Part shown: positions 20,901-25,044 of the stretch, piece by piece
Layout: every line of letters begins with the position of its first letter
Position numbering within the stretch: the first letter of the stretch is position 1
Assembly: GCF_000003605.2 (NCBI RefSeq)
Contig: NW_003143300.1
Coordinates: 57,508 to 82,551 of the forward strand
Source: Saccoglossus kowalevskii
Lineage: Eukaryota; Hemichordata; Enteropneusta; Harrimaniidae
DNA length: 25,044 bases
Reading direction: 5' to 3'
Notes under the pieces: generated by a model
Seen by the model: the letters and a program-made list of their open reading frames with translations, nothing else
Databases searched by the model: none
What the model was told of the DNA's origin: nothing
Position numbers and translations under genes: made by a program

Positions 20901-23240
20901 CAGTAACGTTCACCAATTTTGTATTCTACACTTTTGTTCTTATGTTTACCTTCAGGCATTGTGGCAGCTGATTATGGCGAAACCTGGAAAAGGCAAAGAA
21001 AATTCACATTGCAAATGCTCAAAGAACTTGGGATGGGGAAACCAGCCATGGGAATTAACGTATCGGCAGAACTTGAGAGCTTGACTGAGGCTTTCAACAA
21101 GCTGCGAGGACAACCATTTGAAGTAGACAGCTACTTAGAAGTCAGTATCGCTAACATAGTTTGTTCTGTGGTATTTGGAACTAGATACGAATATAATGAT
21201 CCTCAGCTTCTCACTCTTCTCCGGCTCGTCAATCGATTCTGTGAAATTGGTACCAAAGCAGCAGCAATGAACTTCTTCCCCTTTCTGAAATATATGCCGT
21301 TTGGGCCAATAAAAGAAGTGTTCACCAACAACGATATTATGACACAGTATGTAAAAAGCGTTATCCAGCAACATAAAGAAACATTTACTCCAGGTAACTC
21401 ACGGGACTTCATTGATGCGTACCTGGCTGAAATCCAAAAGCAGAACAATAACCTTGCACACAAAGGGTCATCATTTACAGAAGAATATCTGTTCTATTTG
21501 CTAAATGATCTCTTCTTTGCTGGCACTGAAACAATGAGTGTCACCCTGCGCTGGGCAATACTTTATATGATCGTACACGAGGACGTTCAGAAGAAAGTTC
21601 AAGAAGAACTTGATGAGGTGGTTGGAAAGGACAGCCTTCCATCACTGACAGATAGACCACACTTACCTTACACTGAAGCCACGATGATGGAGATCCAGCG
21701 CATGGCAAACATCACTTCTCTAACTTTCCCACATAAAACTTTAGATGATGTTGAACTTTATGATTACATTATCCCTAAAGACACTAGTGTGTTCGTGAAC
21801 CTATACTCTGTACATGTAGATGAAACTCAGTGGCCTGAACCACAGAAGTTCAACCCTGGAAGATTCCTAGATGAGAATGGGAGTATTCGCCAAAGGCTGG
21901 CTCTCATGCCATTCTCTGCTGGTAAGTTGTATTGCAAACACCAATAATCGTTTTATTCACCACGTAATTGCGTAGTCAAACAAGCAGCCTATCGGCTGAG
22001 ATAGCTCCGCTGTTAGCAATGCACATTTCAATTAAAGAACTGAAGACATCATTAGAAAATGAACAATATGAATAGTATCAAAGCAATCGGACTTACAGTT
22101 TTTAACAAGAAGTCGAAAATATCACTTTTTACCAAAAATTACAAAAATATTCACCAAAATAAATTAATTAGAGAATTGAAGACATCATCACAAAACGAAC
22201 AAATCTGAGAGAGATCCACATGTAGTACCTATATATGTAATATCAAAGCATTTGCACTTGCGGTTTTTTACAAGAAGTCGAAAATATCAGTTTTTACCAA
22301 AAATGACAAAAATATTCACCAAAATTAGAGAATTGAAGATATCATCACGAAATGAACAAATCTGAGAGAGGTCCACATGTAGTACCTATATATGTAATAT
22401 CAAAGCAATTGCACTTGCGGTTTTTAACAAGAAGTCGAAAATATCAGTTTTTACCAAAAATGACAAAAATATTCACCAAAATTAGAGAATTGAAGATATC
22501 ATCACGAAATGAACAAATCTGAGAGAGGTCCACATGTAGTACCTATATATGTAATATCAAAGCAATTGCACTTGCGGTTTTTAACAAGAAGTCGAAAATA
22601 TCAGTTTTTACCAAAAATGACAAAAATATTCACCAAAATTAGAGAATTAAAGATATCAACATGAAATGAACAAATCTAAGAGAGGTCTACCCAAGGTACA
22701 TATACACCAAGTATCAAAGCATTTAGGCTTGTAGTTTTCAAGAAGAAGTCGAAAAAGTAAAACATTGACACGGACGACGGACGACGGAGACGGACGACGA
22801 CGACGGACAATCACTCATATGATAAGCTCCGCTCGACAAAGTCGACAGCGGAGCTAAAAAGGTTAATTAGTTTTGACATCGTTATACTCTCAGAGACCAT
22901 AAAAAGGTCAAATGAATGATGAGATGCATGGCCTACCCAAAATTACTTACTAGATAGCACCTATGATATACACAAGTGTATTCACATGTGGTCTAAACAT
23001 CTTATTCCCAAAATAAACCAGACTATTAATTATTTGCTTCTAAATTTATGTTACACAGGTCAAAGAAGATGCCCTGGTGAAGAGTTGGCTAGAGCGGAAT
23101 TATTCCTCTTCTTTTCTGGATTGATGCATCGTTTTAGCTTCAAGTCTGCTGATGAAACATCAAAACCAACCATCGAGAAAGCCTCTGGAATCAGCTTAGT
23201 GCCATATCCATACAAACTATATGCAGATCCTAGACATTAA
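17568..23240 (+). CDS. Cytochrome P450, CYP2 clan (CYP2U1-like), 507 aa, three exons
   Basis: Joining 17568-17943, 20956-21921 and 23059-23240 gives an intact 507-residue protein, the normal microsomal P450 length. Features in order: membrane anchor at residues about 12-26; proline hinge PPGPTGIPVFGN from 46; C-helix W136-K-R-Q-R140 (WxxxR); I-helix A314-G-T-E-T318 for oxygen activation; K-helix E371-I-Q-R374 (ExxR); PQKFNPGRF (421-429); haem loop F445-S-A-G-Q-R-R-C452-P-G with Cys452 as thiolate ligand. It should be an ER-bound, reductase-dependent mono-oxygenase. The I-helix and K-helix segments (PYTEATMMEIQR, VNLYSVH) recall CYP2U1, a fatty-acid hydroxylase in vertebrates, but substrate cannot be read from the sequence. 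The start has A at -3 and G at +4, and an in-frame TAA sits at 17550-17552. Both introns are phase 1. The second splits the haem-loop glycine codon, a position shared by CYP2 genes. Confidence 0.95.
18633..18669. repeat. Small perfect hairpin (GGACTGTGGTT family), copy 2
   Basis: AACCACAGTCC (18633-18643) pairs perfectly with GGACTGTGGTT (18659-18669). Inside this, TCAA pairs with TTGA around a five-base loop after one mismatch. The whole 37 nt can fold as 11 bp + 1 mismatch + 4 bp. It is related in sequence to 9339-9370. Confidence 0.8.
19851..19888. repeat. TA/TACA microsatellite
   Basis: Short run of CATACATA and TATATA units inside intron 1 of the P450. Confidence 0.85.
20956..21921 (+). 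CDS. P450 exon 2 (C-helix to start of haem loop)
   Basis: 966 nt, completing codon 126 (Gly) and running to the first base of codon 448. It carries the C-helix, I-helix, K-helix ExxR and meander motifs in one uninterrupted exon, which typical vertebrate CYP2 genes split into many. Acceptor ttcAG at 20954-20955; donor CTG|GTAAGT at 21922. The two long antisense frames over this exon are shadows. Confidence 0.95.
21922..23058 (+). other. P450 intron 2, 1,137 bp, mostly a mobile element
   Basis: GT-AG, phase 1, splitting the Gly codon just before the haem-ligand cysteine loop. Most of its length (about 21978-22860) is the pearl/Helentron-like element described separately. The acceptor tract (ttatgttacacAG) is only moderately pyrimidine-rich. 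Confidence 0.92.
21978..22860. mobile_element. Pearl/Helentron-like non-autonomous element with 157-bp internal repeats
   Basis: It begins AAACAAGCAGCCT, with a small palindrome CAGCC-tatC-GGCTG. TAGCTCCGCTGT (22002-22013) is the exact inverse of ACAGCGGAGCTA (22845-22856). Between these lie units of 157 bp (anchor GAGAATTGAAG at 22171, 22328, 22485 and 22642, with a first partial unit near 22034). The two middle units are almost identical. Then comes an ACGG/ACGACGG microsatellite (about 22769-22807), and a 3' hairpin AGCTCCGCT-CGAC-aaa-GTCG-ac-AGCGGAGCT (22825-22855) followed by AAAAA. Tandem core, ACGG microsatellite and 3' hairpin are the plan described for bivalve pearl elements and Helentron-derived non-autonomous elements. 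Family assignment is from memory of that layout. It has no coding capacity. Confidence 0.75.
23059..23240 (+). CDS. P450 exon 3 (haem ligand and C-terminus)
   Basis: 182 nt, completing Gly448, then QRRCPGEELARAELFLFF with the haem-ligand Cys452 and the L-helix, ending YPYKLYADPRH and TAA at 23238-23240. The frame upstream of 23059 (back to 22986) is intron read-through and not protein. Confidence 0.95.
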
Positions 23241-23262
23241 ATGGCCCAGCCATGTGTTGGGG

Positions 23263-23268
23263 AGTAAA
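23263..23268 (+). terminator. Possible P450 poly(A) signal variant (AGTAAA)
   Basis: AGTAAA 22 bp after the stop codon, followed by a GT-rich stretch (tgtagtgtgt). It is a weak variant. No AATAAA is close by before the LTR-like sequence, so real 3' ends may lie inside the LTR or beyond. Confidence 0.35.
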
Positions 23269-23275
23269 TGTAGTG

Positions 23276-23621
23276 TGTAAGAGTTAACTCCCTGGGGTAG
23301 GATTCGGGAAGACTATACCGGAACATAACCAGACAGATCAGTTGTATACAAAAAACACAGTGGTGGTTTATTGCCAGATAGACTGATATAGTAAATAGTA
23401 ACAACAGATGAACACTGGTGAAATACACAAATTCTGAGTATATATACTCTCTGAACGAACGTGATAGAAAACACAACTCTATAAAGTAGCAATCGTAACA
23501 TAAATATAAATTGGCGGCAATGTGTACGATAGGTCAATAACATCTCGCCTGTGATAGGCTAAAATTAAAACAATCCGATTGGCTGAGAGATTTATCTCAG
23601 AATCCGAGACGTAACGTTACA
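23276..23621 (-). mobile_element. LTR-like sequence (possible solo LTR), antisense to the P450
   Basis: The 346-bp block is bounded by TGTAA...TTACA. Read on the - strand it has the order of an LTR: a CCAAT box (AGCCAATCGG near 23570), a TATA element (TATATATA, plus-strand 23439-23446), then AATAAA about 70 nt further on (plus-strand TTTATT 23367-23372), then a short tail ending in TTACA. No clear 5-bp target duplication is visible, and no internal retrotransposon genes are present. It starts 35 bp after the P450 stop. Alternative: non-mobile 3' UTR that happens to contain these signals. Confidence 0.5.
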
Positions 23622-23636
23622 TGACTGCTTCTCTAA

Positions 23637-24226
23637 ATGAGTGTACATGCAAAAAAAGCTGTTACGACCCATGAGTGTACATGCAAAAAAAGCTGTTACA
23701 ACCCATGAGTGTACATGCAAAAAAAGCTGTTACAACCCACGAGTGTACCTGCAATAAAAGCTGTTACAACCCATGAGTGTACCTACAAAAAAAGCTGTTA
23801 CAACCCATGAGTGTACCTGCAAAAAAAGCTGTTACAACCCATGAGTGTACATGCAAAAAAAGCTGTTACAACCCATGAGTGTACCTGCAAAAATAGCTGT
23901 TACAACCTACGAGTGTACCTGCAATAAAAGCTGTTACAACCCATGAGTGTACCTGCAAAATAAGCTGTTACAACCCATGAGTGTACCTGCAAAAAAAGCT
24001 GTTACAACCCATGAGTGTACCTGCAAAAAAAGCTGTTACAACCCATGAATGTACCTGCAAAAATAGCTGTTACAACCTACGAGTGTACCTGCAATAAAAG
24101 CTGTTACAACCCATGAGTGTACCTGCAAAAAAGTTGTTACAACCCATGAGTGTACCTGCAAAAAAGTTGTTACAACCCATGAGTGTACCTGCAAAAAAGT
24201 TGTTACAACCCATGACTGTACCTGCA
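23637..24226. repeat. 34-bp minisatellite, about 17 units
   Basis: Units of GAGTGTACCTGC (or ...ACATGC), then A7 (variants ATAAAA, AAAATA), then GCTGTTACAACCCAT. The last three full units are 33 bp with GTTGTTAC. A two-unit pattern with CCTACGAG followed by CAATAAAAG occurs twice, five units apart, showing a multi-unit duplication. No unique spacers, so not CRISPR. The - strand frame with repeated HSWVVTTFLQV is only the repeat translated. Confidence 0.96.
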
Positions 24227-24308
24227 ATGGCTCTTTATCGATAGCATAGAAGAAAGTGTTATTTATTTATTTATATAATGAATACATGTATTAATAACTA
24301 TTTATTTA
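24227..24308. other. Short AT-rich spacer
   Basis: TTTA-rich sequence between the minisatellite and the second pearl-like copy. Nothing else seen. Confidence 0.6.
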
Positions 24309-24600
24309 AAACAAGCAGCCTCTCGGCTGAGATAGCTCCGCTCTTAGCAATGCACATTTCGATTAAAGAACAGAAGATATCATTAGAAAATGAACAATAT
24401 GCATAGTATCAATGCAATGGGACTTGCTGTTTTCAACAAGAATTCAAAAATATCATTTTTGACCATAAATGATTGTGGTTTTTAACAAGAAGTAAATATC
24501 ACTTTTTACCAAAAATGACAAAAATATTCATCAAAATTAGAGAATTGAAGATATCATTATGAAATGAACTAATCTGAGAGAGGTCCACATGTAGTACCTA
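24309..24600. mobile_element. Second, truncated copy of the intron-2 element
   Basis: It starts with the same AAACAAGCAGCCT, CAGCC-tctC-GGCTG palindrome and GAGATAGCTCCGCT as the copy in P450 intron 2. It continues through about one and a half internal units (with a small internal rearrangement near 24470), and stops at 'gtagtacctat' where the intron copy goes on. The ACGG microsatellite and 3' hairpin are missing. The break coincides with the start of an LTR-like sequence. Confidence 0.8.
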
Positions 24601-25044
24601 TGTCACACGCAACGTAATATTACTGTAATTGGTATAGTACAGGTGTGATGGTTCAAATACCAAAATGGCAACAGTAACAGAAAGATTTCCCTGGCGGCGA
24701 TGATAACATACAAACACGGAGCCAACAGATGAGGTTTCAACTGGTACTGGTATTATTATACTCTGCAAACATCAAGTACAATAACGCAGTAAAACTCCAC
24801 TACTCCAATAACTAGATACTTAAACTCCAATACAATTCAACGAGATCTCCGATCTGATCTCAGTGCTGAACAACTCCCCTATATATACCCACACTGTCTA
24901 TAAATAGACCATTACATCAGCATACATAATGAGTCTGGAACTTACTACCAATTTCTAGAATGTTCCATTACCTTCTATTGCCTCCTACAGTGTTCTATTA
25001 CCTATTCCACCAGTTTCTAAACAAAATCTAGAATATCCACCCAG
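24601..25044 (-). mobile_element. Possible LTR retrotransposon end, partial, running off the window
   Basis: It begins TGTCACAC exactly where the pearl-like copy is broken. Read on the - strand it has TATA elements (plus-strand TATATATA at about 24890 and a TATTTATA box at about 24900) followed by some 280 bp of sequence that ends ...GTGTGACA, as an LTR would. No coding sequence, primer-binding site or polypurine tract is visible in the window, so this rests on the ends and TATA layout only. It could be another kind of insertion. Confidence 0.4.

Larger units (their letters stand above)
17944..20955 (+). other. P450 intron 1, 3,012 bp
   Basis: GT-AG, phase 1, ending in a T-rich tract and ttcAG. 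It holds four of the seven CRE palindromes, a small perfect hairpin (18633-18669), a second one (ACTGTGTA-gtg-TACACAGT, about 19441-19459), and a TA/TACA-rich microsatellite at about 19851-19888. No exon was recognised inside. The - and + strand frames here lack support. Confidence 0.9.

Noticed and set aside
21135-21463. Two antisense frames of 79 and 86 codons over P450 exon 2
   Set aside because: Shadows of a strongly coding exon on the other strand.
22986-23058. Upstream extension of P450 exon 3
   Set aside because: It lies before a clear acceptor (cacAG), and the P450 motif joins perfectly at 23059. The extension is intron.
24036-24227. - strand open frame with repeated HSWVVTTFLQV
   Set aside because: It is simply the 33/34-bp minisatellite translated. 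The open frame depends on the 33-bp units and has no start or splice support.

Overview
This is animal nuclear DNA. It is AT-rich and intron-rich, with GT-AG splice sites, long non-coding stretches and abundant tandem and mobile repeats. Nothing looks bacterial: there are no operons and no dense coding. One repeat element with ~157-bp internal units, an ACGG-rich microsatellite and a 3' hairpin resembles the 'pearl'/Helentron-type elements known mainly from bivalves. A marine invertebrate, perhaps a lophotrochozoan, is my best guess, but the sequence alone does not prove it.

Layout. 1-2722 is intron of a DLST gene, with a degenerate ~110-bp repeat in the first few hundred bases. 2723-3417 holds the last two coding exons of DLST (E2 subunit of the 2-oxoglutarate dehydrogenase complex, + strand), followed by its 3' UTR and poly(A) signals. 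3840-5805 is featureless. 5806-7941 is a striking satellite of about 86 units of 24-25 bp, in which nearly every unit carries an exact octamer (POU-factor) site. 8666-8840 is a decayed reverse-transcriptase fragment (- strand). 9134-9868 holds a 71-nt near-perfect hairpin, a small palindromic element and a 490-bp TTAA-ended MITE. 9870-17364 has no recognisable gene. It contains a second long hairpin, a small TIR element, degenerate ~145-bp repeats, and exact CRE palindromes and GTCACGTG E-boxes.

The main complete gene is a three-exon cytochrome P450 of the CYP2 clan (+ strand, coding exons 17568-17943, 20956-21921 and 23059-23240; 507 aa). It has a TATA box and a good start context. All key P450 motifs are present and the reading frame is intact across both introns. 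Intron 2 carries the pearl/Helentron-like element.

Downstream of the P450 stop codon the DNA is repeat-built: an antisense LTR-like sequence begins only 35 bp after the stop, then a 34-bp minisatellite, then a second, truncated copy of the intron-2 element interrupted by what looks like the edge of another LTR running off the window.

The two genes share no evident pathway: DLST is mitochondrial TCA-cycle machinery and the P450 is a microsomal mono-oxygenase. The most unusual signals are non-coding: the POU-octamer satellite, the two long hairpins, a dispersed palindromic hairpin family, and seven exact TGACGTCA sites around and inside the P450 gene.
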